Both the position numbers and the translations under genes were made by a program. From NCBI GenBank assembly GCA_013407085.1, contig JACCGJ010018417.1:17847-81846 (forward strand): a stretch of 64,000 nt of DNA, written 5' to 3'. Positions 49,001 through 58,272 of the stretch are shown here, in pieces (position 1 is the stretch's first letter; every line of letters starts with the position of its first letter). The stretch comes from Atriophallophorus winterbourni (lineage: Eukaryota > Platyhelminthes > Trematoda > Plagiorchiida > Microphallidae). The notes under the pieces were generated by a model. That model ran no database searches. It was not told the origin of the DNA and worked only from the letters and a program-made list of their open reading frames with translations.

Positions 49001-49783
49001 AATTGATAAGTGATACTAATAAAAACAACCTAAATGAAAGTTAATTACCCGAGTTTTTTGACAATTCGGATGTCGTCTAGTGTAACGGAGTGCGGCGACT
49101 TGGGATCAACAACGTCCAAGACCGCTTTCACGGCCAAGGGTGCCAGTGCATCGGAATGCTGAGAGACAACTTTTGAGCTTAAAGAAGTCATTGCTATTTT
49201 GTTAAGCTTTTGAATATCGTTGATTTCCAAGGGAATAGCCATGGCATCCAAGATCTTACAAGCTTCGTTAGCGGCCTTTTGGAATGCATCGGAAATCGTT
49301 GTAGGGTGAATGCCTTTATCCAGCAGCTTAGAGCAAGCATCTAATAAACTGCCAGCCAATACAACGACGGTAGTAGTTCCATCTCCAGTTTCGATATCTT
49401 GTGCTTTCGAAAGCTCAACCAACTGTCACGATTAGAAAATGTTTAAGGCGTACCATTTTTCCAGCAGGATGAAGTAGTTTCATTTGACGAAGAATTGTAG
49501 CACCATCATTAGTAATAGTCACATCACCATTCGATTCTTGGATCTATTTCATTAATTAAACAAACTGGTCTAACCATTTTATCCATTCCTTTGGGGCCGA
49601 GACTTGTGCGGATGGCATCGGCGACAGCTGATTAAATCAGCAATTAAAAAACGACAAACCTTTAGCAGCAACAATATTGCTGGATCGAATAGCAGCAGGC
49701 TTTCCACGATCGTTGAAATTATTTTCATTTCCTTTGGCATTAACTCGTGACGAAGATTTTGGCATAGCTTCAACAGGCGCCAT
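40750..49783 (-). CDS. CCT4: T-complex protein 1 subunit delta, complete ten-exon gene
   Basis: Subunit delta of the cytosolic CCT/TRiC chaperonin, which folds actin, tubulin and other clients using ATP. Exons (minus strand): 49,783-49,660; 49,627-49,575; 49,543-49,454; 49,422-49,049; 47,648-47,513; 47,477-47,241; 42,521-42,286; 42,214-41,980; 41,446-41,333; 40,773-40,750. All phases agree and give 1,623 nt, 540 aa; human CCT4 is 539 aa as I recall. Motifs: LGPKGMDKM (51-59), NDGAT (71-75), GDGTT (102-106) and GGGAPE (422-427), typical of the ATP-binding equatorial domain. The apical domain lies roughly at 215-370. The C-terminus reads KIDDVINASSRS. Introns 1, 2, 3 and 5 are only 31-35 nt. 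Introns 4 (1.4 kb) and 6 (4.7 kb) were enlarged by retroelements. The start is the ATG at 49,783. Confidence 0.93.
41515..41645 (+). mobile_element. SINE-like element in CCT4 intron 8
   Basis: A diverged plus-strand copy with ATTGATTTGCCATCGGTAGTG, TATCTATCTAGGCTTGTG, CAGTCTCCGACTGTGAGGC and CCTAGATCAGGTTTGTGAG, ending in a short TTCATTTTTT tail. It is antisense to CCT4. Confidence 0.7.
41980..42521 (-). CDS. CCT4: CCT4 exons 7-8 (end of apical region, second equatorial half)
   Basis: Exon 7 (42,521-42,286) starts [13 protein letters not shown] and includes [21 protein letters not shown] 71-nt intron follows. Exon 8 (42,214-41,980) contains [30 protein letters not shown] and AGLNP. The split codon GG|C across the junction gives Gly417. 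These exons exist once in the window: no second copy lies near the duplicated exons 1-6. Confidence 0.92.
42971..43053. repeat. (TA)n microsatellite in CCT4 intron 6
   Basis: A long, slightly interrupted AT/TA run (interruptions GATTA, TTATAA) ending in TGTATGTATG. Confidence 0.95.
43054..43641. other. Intronic DNA of CCT4, no clear gene
   Basis: A 77-codon plus-strand frame at 43,146-43,379 has no recognised domain and lies antisense in intron 6. It is probably a chance frame. Confidence 0.4.
43642..46000 (-). mobile_element. RTE-like LINE in CCT4 intron 6 (copy 1)
   Basis: On the same strand as CCT4. The 5' end (about 46,000-45,850) holds the end of an endonuclease ([19 protein letters not shown], then DSDHALV). 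A linker follows at 45,840-45,160 ([40 protein letters not shown]). RT comes next: [48 protein letters not shown], and [14 protein letters not shown] at about 44,630-44,590. The C-terminus at 44,490-43,780 has [17 protein letters not shown] and [17 protein letters not shown]. Several frameshifts break it. The 3' end on the minus strand is GGGTGGCACTTTTCATTTTT, ATGATTGTGTAAA and a (TA)n tail at 43,666-43,642. Confidence 0.88.
46337..46640. mobile_element. Head-to-head SINE-like pair in CCT4 intron 6
   Basis: From 46,337 to about 46,430 the SINE body is on the minus strand; from about 46,431 to 46,570 it is on the plus strand, the two facing each other around GCATGCAGCTCACTACC. A minus-strand SINE head (CAAATCAATTTAGCAAGATG) follows to about 46,640. 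The structure is palindrome-like. It is repeated in the duplicate at 59,984-60,287. Confidence 0.75.
47241..47648 (-). CDS. CCT4: CCT4 exons 5-6 (intermediate and apical region)
   Basis: Exon 5 (47,648-47,513) begins [18 protein letters not shown] and ends SPPKTD. A 35-nt intron (GTAAGT...CCAG) separates it from exon 6 (47,477-47,241), which begins [20 protein letters not shown] and ends VEFICK. These blocks match the human order closely, including the segment [10 protein letters not shown] and [13 protein letters not shown]. Confidence 0.93.
48376..48922 (+). mobile_element. 547-bp SINE-like insertion in CCT4 intron 4
   Basis: Present in copy 1 and absent at the matching position (62,022/62,023) of copy 2. 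It is flanked by a duplicated TATATATACATG (48,364-48,375 and the TA-rich end at 48,911-48,922), as expected of target-primed insertion. It starts with four near copies of GCGCCGAGACTG. The body shares GGCCTGGGCAAC and GTAGTATC with the smaller SINE family. It ends in GGGTGGCACTTTGTCATTTT, AATGATTGTGTAAA and (TA)n, matching the 3' end of the RTE LINE at 43.65 kb. No ORF with a recognisable domain is present. Confidence 0.88.
49049..49783 (-). CDS. CCT4: CCT4 exons 1-4 (equatorial domain, first half)
   Basis: Exon 1 codes residues 1-41 plus one base, exon 2 to residue 59, exon 3 residues 60-89, exon 4 residues 90-213 plus two bases. Donors are GTTTGT, GTTAGA, GTACGC and GTAATT; acceptors end ATCAG, ATAG and ACAG. 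The three introns between them are 32, 31 and 31 nt. Skipping them as introns is required: reading through breaks the frame or inserts stops. Confidence 0.93.
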
Positions 49784-50014
49784 GGCGAACAAATAGATTA
49801 GCGCGCTGCGAATAATCAACTGAGAATGAAAGGTTAAAACAGAACACACCGGAGTTCTAATGATAGGCTGAACCCCTAATTTTTATGACACATCGGCGTA
49901 ATTTTTGTGTTGTTTATTTAGGATTTAATTTGCCTAGATAATAATTAGCGTTAAGATCAGCTTCATGTCCCAAAATAAATGCAAGATACTCTAAGTGATG
50001 TTTGATCTTAATTT
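49784..50014 (-). promoter_or_regulatory. CCT4 upstream flank (probable promoter region)
   Basis: About 230 bp separate the CCT4 ATG from the simple-repeat tail of the neighbouring LINE. No TATA box is evident. The same sequence lies upstream of the partial copy (62,884-63,114), so both copies may have a working promoter. This is an inference from position only. Confidence 0.4.
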
Positions 50015-50037
50015 GTTCAGTTCAGTTCAGTTCAGTT
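50015..50037. repeat. (GTTCA)n pentanucleotide repeat
   Basis: Four tandem GTTCA-type units, repeated at 63,115-63,137 in copy 2; probably the terminal repeat tail of the LINE on the minus strand. Confidence 0.85.
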
Positions 50038-52380
50038 GCACAGGACAGTAAGTGGCGAACGAGCTAATCGAGCGTCCAGAATTTCTTCCAGTGGAAAGCT
50101 GCAGAGAAGCAACCACCACTGCCAAAGCGTTTATTCTTATTGTGATTTGGATATCCTCGACGATCGCGATGCCAAGGGATTATCCGGGTTGTGTTTAGGA
50201 AGCACCACGTAATGAATGATGCTGTAAGGTGAGAATACATTTCTCCTCATCAGTACGGTGGGAGGTCAGCTAAAGAATAGTTGTGTATTAAACAAACAGA
50301 ACTTTAGCATTCACTTACTTACCAAACAACGATAAAAAATGGTGAACAACCTAATCTTGCATAAAAATTAGGGGGAGAATTCAGGAAAAAGCTTACCACA
50401 GATGCGGTCCAAACCCTGCTTAAAACTTGCGACAGATCTGCAGGATATAAGTTCTTCTAGAAGCCGGTTCCAGAAATTTACCACCCTGAGGCTGAAAAAG
50501 TTTTTCCTGGAGTCTAGTCTACATCGCTCCTTAGCAAGTTTGAGTGAATGGCCCCGGGTGCCCAGCTCAGGACTTAAGGCAAAGAAGTCGGTCATGATAA
50601 CGCCACTTAACCCCTTCAAGATCCTAAAGGTTTCCATTAAGTCACCTCTCAAACGACGGCGCGATAGTGAAAAAAGATCTAGGGACTTTAGGCGTGCAGC
50701 GTAAGGTTTCCCTCGCTGACCCTCAATCATGCGAGTTGCAAGACGCTGTACGCTTCCGAGTTTAACGATATCCTCCTTGTAGTAAGGGCACCACGCCTGG
50801 ACACAATATTCCAAATGCGGCCTAACTATTGCCTTGTAAAGGGGCAGGAATACATCGGGTCTTCTGCTGGATAACACGGATCTCAGCCGAAAAAGAACTT
50901 TGCGAGCACGTTGAGCTGCAGCGGCGCATTGGTCCTCCCATTTGAAGTCAGTCCTAACTAGTACTCCTAAATCCTCAACACGCTGTGTAGCGCTTACAGT
51001 GAGAAAATTGCCCGACACCTGAACTGAAATCTTATCAACCAGTGCTGACAAGAGTTGGCTCTTATTAAGGTTAAGTGGGAGGTCCCACTGGTGTGACCAG
51101 TTTCTGACCCGTTCAAGGTCGTGCATCAAAGTATTTTCGTCCGTTGATCCGATGAATTTCACATCATCCGCAAAAATGAAGCATGGGCACTTCAATGCAA
51201 AGGACAAGTCATCGATGAGAATCAGGAATAGAAGAGGACCAAGTACCGAACCTTGGGGTACACCACTGAACACGTCGGTTTCATTCGACAGCGTAGATCC
51301 TACCCTAACTCGGAATGTCCTACCTGTTAAGAAGGCCTTTATCCAAGCAAGTGAACTACCCCGTATGCCTTTGGCTGCTACCTTATTCTCTAGAAGGTGT
51401 TGGTTTACGGAATCGAAAGCCTTGCTGAAGTCTAGGTAGAGGGCTTCGACAGGCTTTCCTTCATCCATCCTTTTAGTGGCAGTATTGAGAAAACTAAGAA
51501 GGTTTGTCAGGCAGGATCAACCCTTAAGAAATCCATGCTGAGTTACACTCAACAGAGAATGTCGACAAAGATGCTGACAGATTTTGTCACGCAGCAGTTT
51601 TTCCATTACTTTCGAGACGATGCTAGTCAGGCTGACAGGTCTATAGTTACCAACAGTTGACCTGCAACCACCCTTGTGTATTGACACGATTATTGCTTCT
51701 TTCTACTCACTAGGAACCACTCCCATGTTCAAGCATGAATTGAAGAGCTTGCATAAGGTTTGTGTAAGCACTGGGACAAGATTCTTTAGCATAATCGAGT
51801 GGATACCGTCTGGTCCCTCAGCTTTGTTGACGCAAACATGGATAAGTGCTTCATACACCTCGGATTCCATGAAGGACAACTCATCTAGTGCAGGAGCGCC
51901 AGGCAGAAGATTAAACGAGCTAGACGGAGCAATTAACGAATTATCACGTCTTTGAACGCCACTGAAGAACCTAGAGAAGGCACTCGCCTTAGACAGGTCG
52001 GTATCGGCTAATTTTCCGTCCTCCAGATTTAAATCTCCAATGTTTTCCATGGTTTTTCCTTTCGATTGAGCGTAGCTATAAAATCTTTTGGGATTGGATT
52101 TAGCATTCCAAGCTAAGGATAACTCAAACTCCTGTTTGAGCAAACGCTGTATTTTAACACAAGAGTTCCGAGCGGTTTTGTATCGGACCCAAGAACCAGA
52201 AGTAAGAGATAGCTTATATTGCCGCCATAAAAGATCTCGTTTACGGAAGGAAACCGCAATGTCATCCTTGAAAGCAATAACTGATCATGGTATATGTTTG
52301 CCAGTTAACTGGAAAAACGACGGATATAGGTCAGCAACAAGAAATCGACTTAAAATCTGCTTTTTCTAATCTGTTTATCA
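50015..52380 (-). mobile_element. CR1-clade LINE, 5'-truncated, two in-frame stops
   Basis: On the minus strand a single frame runs from about 52,370 to 50,368. It includes AWNAKSNPKRFYSYAQSKGK, the RT motifs YRPVSLTSIVSKVMEKLL, QHGFLKG(stop)SCLTNLL, LYLDFSKAFDSVNQHLLENK, FSGVPQGSVLGPLLFLI and FADDVKFIGS, and a C-terminal region with YCVQAWCPYYKEDIVKL and TRGHSLKLAKERCRLDSRKN. Two stops interrupt it: a TAG near 51,703 where family proteins have Trp, and a TGA near 51,510 where they have Arg. Otherwise it is intact, so it decayed recently. The 3' UTR seems to end in a (CTGAA)n-type repeat at 50,037-50,015. It is a different CR1 lineage from the 25-kb and 33-kb copies. Confidence 0.88.
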
Positions 52381-52544
52381 AGGTGATAGTGAATTATCAA
52401 ATATTCTACTCTGTAGATAGACAGTAAAAATGAGAAGTTAAACAAACAGCAAAATTGATCAATCTTAGAAGATCAAGTTCAAATGGTACTAAGACGAGTT
52501 CGATGTCTTGCGGGAGAACACTTCAACATGTTGCGTGACCTGTA

Positions 52545-53095
52545 TGGTTTTTTCTGTAATAATTTTGTTTGTTTCACGCACTATACACCCAAACTTGGTA
52601 CGCGGTTCGTTTGCATTCAAATGTTCTGCCACTCATAGTTGCTCTTTCCACTTCCTGTGAATGAATGAATGAAGTGAATGAATGAATGAATGAATGCACA
52701 AGCCTGATCCAGGCAAAGTGCCGTACAGTCAGAGACTGCACGTGGGCTGAGATACTGTCAGGTTGCCCAGGCCTAAACAGATATGAGAATGAAAATAGAA
52801 ATGGTAGTGAGACTCCAGCCTGTTTCAGCATGCAGCTCACCACCGATGGCCAATCAATTTAGCAAGATGTTAGCCGTACAGCACAGAAGTACTGTACGAT
52901 TGCACATCCGTGCGATCAGCCGTGTCAAATCCTCGGATTTACCACGGCTACATCTGTGATAATACATTGACGCATAGACCTAATCTACTGAGAGCCAATT
53001 TGAGGAAAATCGCTTTCCTGTTGGATTGGTGAATTATTGTGGGTGTTTACTTTGGCTTTCATATATATTGTAATATACATATAACCTGAAACACC
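52545..53095 (+). mobile_element. Gypsy-type LTR, interrupted by a SINE
   Basis: Segments 52,545-52,625 and about 52,910-53,095 align in order with the sequence at 63,621-63,998 (TATGG..TTTTTCTGTAA, TCGGATTTACC, GAATTATTGTG, TGTAATAT, CCTGAAACACC). Between them lies a minus-strand SINE. The LTR directly precedes the decayed Gypsy pol, as a 5' LTR should. Boundaries are approximate. Confidence 0.65.
52660..52905 (-). mobile_element. SINE-like element with (CATT)n tail inside the LTR
   Basis: On the minus strand: head GTACGGCTAACATCTTGC and AAATTGATTGGCCATCGG, body GTGAGCTGCATGCTGAAACA, GGCCTGGGCAACCTGACAG and GGCACTTTGCCTGGATCAGG, and an (ATTC)n tail of at least nine units at 52,662-52,697. 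Confidence 0.85.
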
Positions 53096-56000
53096 AAACC
53101 TGTCTTCTGAAAATAGAACTAAAATTAAAACACCCACACTAGAATATCGAGCATGCACAAACACTGGTGAGGCAGATCTTCATCTAGTGGATATTTGGGC
53201 AGTGGGAAAGCGGCCACACCTTCGTCGGAAGCCGCTATAAATTTTACCTCATTAAATCCATCTTCAAGAACCAAGAATCTGTGAAACGATTCAAAATATT
53301 GATGCAGTGCAGGGCCTTCACATCGAATTTACGAAGTTAATCACACGGGTCGCTCTAACGGATCACGATTCTGTTATTGTAATCGTAGACATTTGTTGCG
53401 AAGGCCGTGCATTGCACGTCGACCTACACTTTCGTATCAACGTCGTCCCAACACGGATACCGAGAGGCTTGGCAATGGACACGGCAGCTCTGTCTGTCAA
53501 AAATCAAAGCCTTATTTTCTACGTTATTAACATGTCCACAGAAATGCTATTCTCTGATTGACACTGGTTCAGAAATTAGCGTCATTCCACCGTCCAAAAT
53601 GGAACGCAAGAATCGGTCGTCAATGACGTTTCAGGAACGAAAATGTTTAATTTTAGGTAAAGTCAACTTTATGTCGAATTAGTATTTTGGCATAAATTTC
53701 GATGAATATTAACGCTAGCAGAAATGCTTTTACACAAATTAATCTCAATATTGCCTTCGATAACATTTTCTATACACCATTATGTATATAACTGTCTTTT
53801 ATTTCTCATGAGGCCTAGAAATGTCTCATTTTTTATCTTAACGTGCAAAATATTAAAAATCTACCAAAAATGAAAAAAACGTAAAAAAAACTAAAAAACT
53901 AAAAAAACATTGTTTTTTAAATGTACATTCTTATTTCCTAAATGATGTACTATTTCACTTTGATGACCTCTCACCGTGTTGGTGAAGAGAAACTCTTTCA
54001 TTATATTTCAGTGTCTTCGAATAACGAACCATCACTGTAATTGGCTCGAAATCTATCCGCACGAGATTTGTTCCGTATGCGATTCATTCTTCTGCAGATA
54101 ATGAAAATCCGTCTGGTGAACAAATTTTGGTTCGATTGGTCGACAATTCTTCAAGAGTATTGGAGCACAGCACCCTACTGCCTCCTCCCTGCTATTAGCC
54201 ACACCCTCTCTCATCCCCCACAATTTCTTAGATTTTCTTATTCTGATGGATTTATGTTCCCCTTTCAATCTTCTTATTCAAACTTTACGTAAAAACATGA
54301 ATTTATTCATATATAATTTATTTATTAATGTTTTATGACAACTTCATTACAATTCGCACCACTTTTTCCATAATTACCTTCCATTTCTTTTCTCCATTTG
54401 TTTCTTGCATCCTTGCCATTCGTAAATCTTGACATAATCAAAATGAAATTTCATTTCTATTAGACATTGATAATTTTTTTCTCACCTACTGTATATTAAT
54501 TCCCCTTATTAAACGGAAAAAAATGTTTAAAAATCCCGCTCACTTCGGTCACTTGCACTGTAGTATTTTCTTTTGCTGTTCAAATTTTGATAAACTGATC
54601 ATGTATTGCATGCCTCGGATATCCAAGAATATATATTATTATTAGATGTTAAAGTACCAAATCAAGAGGCGAATTTCCTTTTATATGTTGATCTTTCTGT
54701 CAATATAGCTGGACGTGCACTCGTTGACTATTTAACAATGTTTAATTTACTTAATGTTTTCTGTGATTTTTTCTATCAGAACCATTCAAGTAGTTACTTC
54801 TCACATCACATTAGTATTTAGTGAATTACCGACATATTTCTCTGAAGTTTTAAACCGCGCTCGCATTCTACCACTGTTAAACATGACGTCAAACACCACA
54901 TTCTGACCCGTGTTTAGCTCAGAACAAGCTCGAAGTAGCAAAGCGTGAGTTTAAAAACATACTCAAGCTTAAAATTATTCTACGGTCCAAATTACCCTAG
55001 GCAAGCACCTTTCTTGTGGTATAGCAGAATAAAGCTGATTCATGGCATCCATTTGGAAATTATCTTGCTCCTAATAGAGTTACAATTTCGAATCTGCACC
55101 CTATTCCCAATATACATGATTTAAAATTTCTTTGCATGAACAAACTGTTTTCTAAACTTGATATAATGCGTGCTTATCACAAGGTGTTTTTAAAATAGCC
55201 AGAATAACAGCATTCGATATAGTTGAATTTCTCAAAATGCCATTAGGTTCGCATAATGCTTTCCAAACCATCCGGAGATACATGGACAGAGTTTACGAAC
55301 GATTAGCGTCTGTTCATTTATATAATGACCATGTCCGCATTATCAGTTCTTCCCAAATTAAACATTCTGAACAGCTGCGCGCAAACTTTTAGCAACTTAC
55401 GTTGATTCCTTGGCTTAGTGAATTAGTGCACAAGGTTCCTTCCGAGTTGGCTAACATATCTCAAGCGATGACTGATTTATTACATGGAACTGTGCGTCAG
55501 TTAAAAATGAATGCTGGTGCTGTAGAACCGTTACAAAAATTAAATTTGCACTGAATAAAGCATCTACATTATCCTACAAGTCCAGTAATCCCAACGTTTC
55601 ACTTTTACTTGTCACTGATGCTTCCCAATAAACACTCGGTCTCATCCTGCAGCAAAGTAACGACCGTATTGTCAAACCTTCTTTGTCATCTACATTTGAT
55701 AGATTGACCCAGGGAGAAACTTCAACTTCAGTATATTTCGCAATTTCAGAGTAATATATGCTATCTACCTGTTTCACAAAACAAAGTTGCAGATGTGTCT
55801 TCTCGTATGCAGCTTACGCAATCAATCAATCCAAATTCGATTTGAAGCATTTACCAGATGCTCAGTAATATGACAGCGACTCACAACAGTTTCAAGCTAC
55901 CTCATCCCCCAGTGTTCAACTTGTCCCTAACACAAAGTCCAGTTTGAATTTATTAAGTGCTTGTCAACCGACCAACTCCATTTTTAATACCAAAGTTACT

Positions 56001-56195
56001 AGGAAAGTGTGGATTTGAACAATTACATTGCATTTATTATCCAAGCATCCGTGTTACCGATTGATTTTTCTGGTGAAATAAGCATGCCGATATTCAAAAT
56101 GAGACAAAAGCATGTATCCAGGGTCAATACAGCAAACTGCGAGTATATACTCTAGATGCTCCAGGATCTTTTTCTCCACCGAGTCAACGTAAAAT
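53096..56195 (+). mobile_element. Ty3/Gypsy retrotransposon, decayed pol (CsRn1-like)
   Basis: Pol domains appear in order on the plus strand. Aspartic protease is at about 53,555-53,610 (LIDTGSEISVIPPSK), preceded by SVKNQSL-type sequence. RT begins with a decayed GLPV.ARARKL-type region near 54,900, then SNLHPIPNIHDLKF and NKLFSKLDIMRAYHKV (about 55,095-55,190) and VEFLKMPLGSHNAFQ. RNase H lies at about 55,600-55,760 (LLVTDASQ) and an ADVSSRM segment near 55,790. The zinc-binding integrase N-terminus is at about 56,070-56,190 (KHADIQNETKACIQ, PGSFSPPSQR). Gag is not recognisable, many stops occur, and the 3' part and 3' LTR are missing. The element is inactive. Confidence 0.8.
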
Positions 56196-56229
56196 ACGGA
56201 AAAACGTCACGATTCTTGTAAGAGAAGAT

Positions 56230-57620
56230 TGCATGCAGTTCCAATGAAACTTGCTTAAAAGAATGGAAATGAATCTCACGCTTCTCTATGAGATAGTAAA
56301 TGAGCAATTAAGAATCAAACCAGGCGTATTCTCTGCACAAATCCGTAATGGATTGAGTCACTTTGTCCCTAGATACTGTTTATGCTTTAACAACTTCTTA
56401 CTCACTTGTCTTTAATCCTAAGCGTTGTATGCCGTATCAAGTTTTAACGAATTCGTTAAGTTTGGAATTATTAGGTCAAATGATATCAATGAATATATGT
56501 TTGGGCGGGAACTTTGTCAACTTAACGAAAAGGAGTCCACTCGTGCATACAAAATTACCCCGCCATACTTCGCTGTTGATGTATTGCTTTGACTACTACT
56601 CTCACGCGCTAATTCAAGCTCAGCCTACATTAGGAAATATACCACCGCATTGGAAAGCAGGGATGATAACTCCTATTGATAAAGGCGGTAACCGTTCAGA
56701 CATGACAAAACAATGGACCGGTAACGCTACTACCGGTGATCTATAAAGTTATCTGTTTATCTAACATTCTTACAACGTAAGAGGATTTGATCAAGGCACT
56801 AGACGAAGGTGAGGCTGTACATTCTTGCTACATCGATATTTCCGAAGATTTCGATGGAGTCCAATATGATATTCTAATAAAAAGCTAGAAGCATATCGAA
56901 TAAAAAGAATATTGCTGAATTGGATAAGAAAGTATGTTACTGGTAGACACATCCAATTTCGCGTTGGTAGCACCTTATGTTGAAGGATAGACGTCACAAG
57001 TTGTGCTTGGTGCTCGGACCTCTTCTATTCTTGGTGTATATGGACGATATTGTACAGGACATGAGATGTTTCTTGATAAAGTTTTCTCACGATAATAAAA
57101 TATGGAAACGTGTCATGTCCATCAATGGCTGTATGGTATAACAACAGGATCTGAGCAACTTATATCGTTAGTCCCAGACAAATGAGTTACATTATAATCC
57201 TATGAGATGTAAAATGCTGCTGCTTGGAAAATCTATGCACCACACGTATAAAGCTTGGCACACAAGATTTCATCTGGATCACCGCAGAAAACGATATTTT
57301 TATATGGGTATCGTTTGAACGTAAGACAGGACATTATTGCCGGACAGTGTAAAATAAAGCCTGTAGTATGTTGAGTAATCTAAAAAGTATATCCAGGATT
57401 TTCATGCCCGAGACTGTACACCGATTAATTAATACTATGTAACGCCTGTTACGGAATATTCCATTCAAGCCTATGCACCATGGCTGACGAAGGATATTGA
57501 ACTACAAGACAAGATTTATTATCGTGCGACGAATTTAATCTCCCGTTACAGAAATTTGCCTTTCCGAAGAGCGAATGTTAAAACTAAATCTACACGATTT
57601 TATTTAACGACGGGAACGGT
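56230..57620 (+). mobile_element. CR1-like LINE, heavily decayed
   Basis: Recognisable pieces in order: LLYEIVNEQLRIKPGVF (about 56,290), IPPHWKAGMITPIDKGGNRS (about 56,640-56,700), CYIDISEDFDGVQYDILIKK (about 56,825), WIRKYVTGRHIQFRVGSTL (about 56,920-56,975), and a C-terminal piece near 57,475-57,640 (KIYYRATNLISRYRNLPF). Stops and frameshifts are frequent. It is more degraded than the other CR1 copies. Confidence 0.75.
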
Positions 57621-57659
57621 GTACACTCCTGTTTGCATTCAAAATCTTCGGTACTGAAA

Positions 57660-58272
57660 AACATACTAACTAACAGGCTACGGTGTGGACGTACAAATTT
57701 GTGCTCTCATACTTTTGGATCTTATTGCTCGCTCTATTGACGGATCTAGACGGTTTTCATATCATTGAACTCGTCTCAACTTCCTCATTGGGAATATACT
57801 ATTTTGAATTTGAAAAAACGCGAATTCTTGAAAATCAAAACTTCCAGTTTCTACCCAACATTGCATAGGCGTGCAACATTGCTTCCGATCCAGAATAACG
57901 CAACAACTCGGATACCATCAGGAAGATCTCGCTATTTGGTATTTACTGACAGTTATTTCAACACCATCGGATCAAATATCACAGAACAGCCTTTGCTTGA
58001 AAGTGTACGCCATTTTACTGTCCGTTGGATTGCACTGCATCGCATTCACTCGTTCTTGCATTCCACCGATAGACACCGATCGATAATCGACTGCTCCGCT
58101 CAGTGTATCGACTCGATCTCGCAAAATTGTAACAATGACCGACAACGTGACCTTAAACGAACCTGACGTGACCTTAAACGGACCCGACGACGAGGCTTGT
58201 AAAAAGTGCAAACTTTGTCAAAAGTTGGTAAGTCTCAGATCGCGTCAAGTTAGCTGTTACTTGTGACACGCT
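57660..58272 (+). mobile_element. Possible CR1 LINE 5' end (5' UTR and ORF1 start)
   Basis: An ATG at 58,135 opens a frame reading MTDNVTLNEPDVTLNGPDDE, then CKKCKLCQKLVSLRSRQVSC and YL, followed by a stop close to the junction with the duplicated segment. The spacing of cysteines resembles the start of the PHD-type ORF1 in the CR1 at 25.5 kb (SVSSKTRSVTCYACW). The alternative is the first exon of an unknown host gene: a GGTAAGT lies at 58,227-58,233, just after the Cys-rich part. Confidence 0.4.

Larger units (their letters stand above)
44629..50520. repeat. Large direct duplication, copy 1
   Basis: This segment recurs at 58,273-63,620 in the same orientation. It carries most of the RTE LINE, the SINE pair, CCT4 exons 6 to 1, the upstream flank and the last 150 bp or so of the coding part of the downstream CR1 LINE. 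By eye the copies differ by isolated substitutions, a 3-bp indel (GTGGTCG versus GTGGAGGTCG near 45,257) and a 547-bp insertion present only here. Confidence 0.95.
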
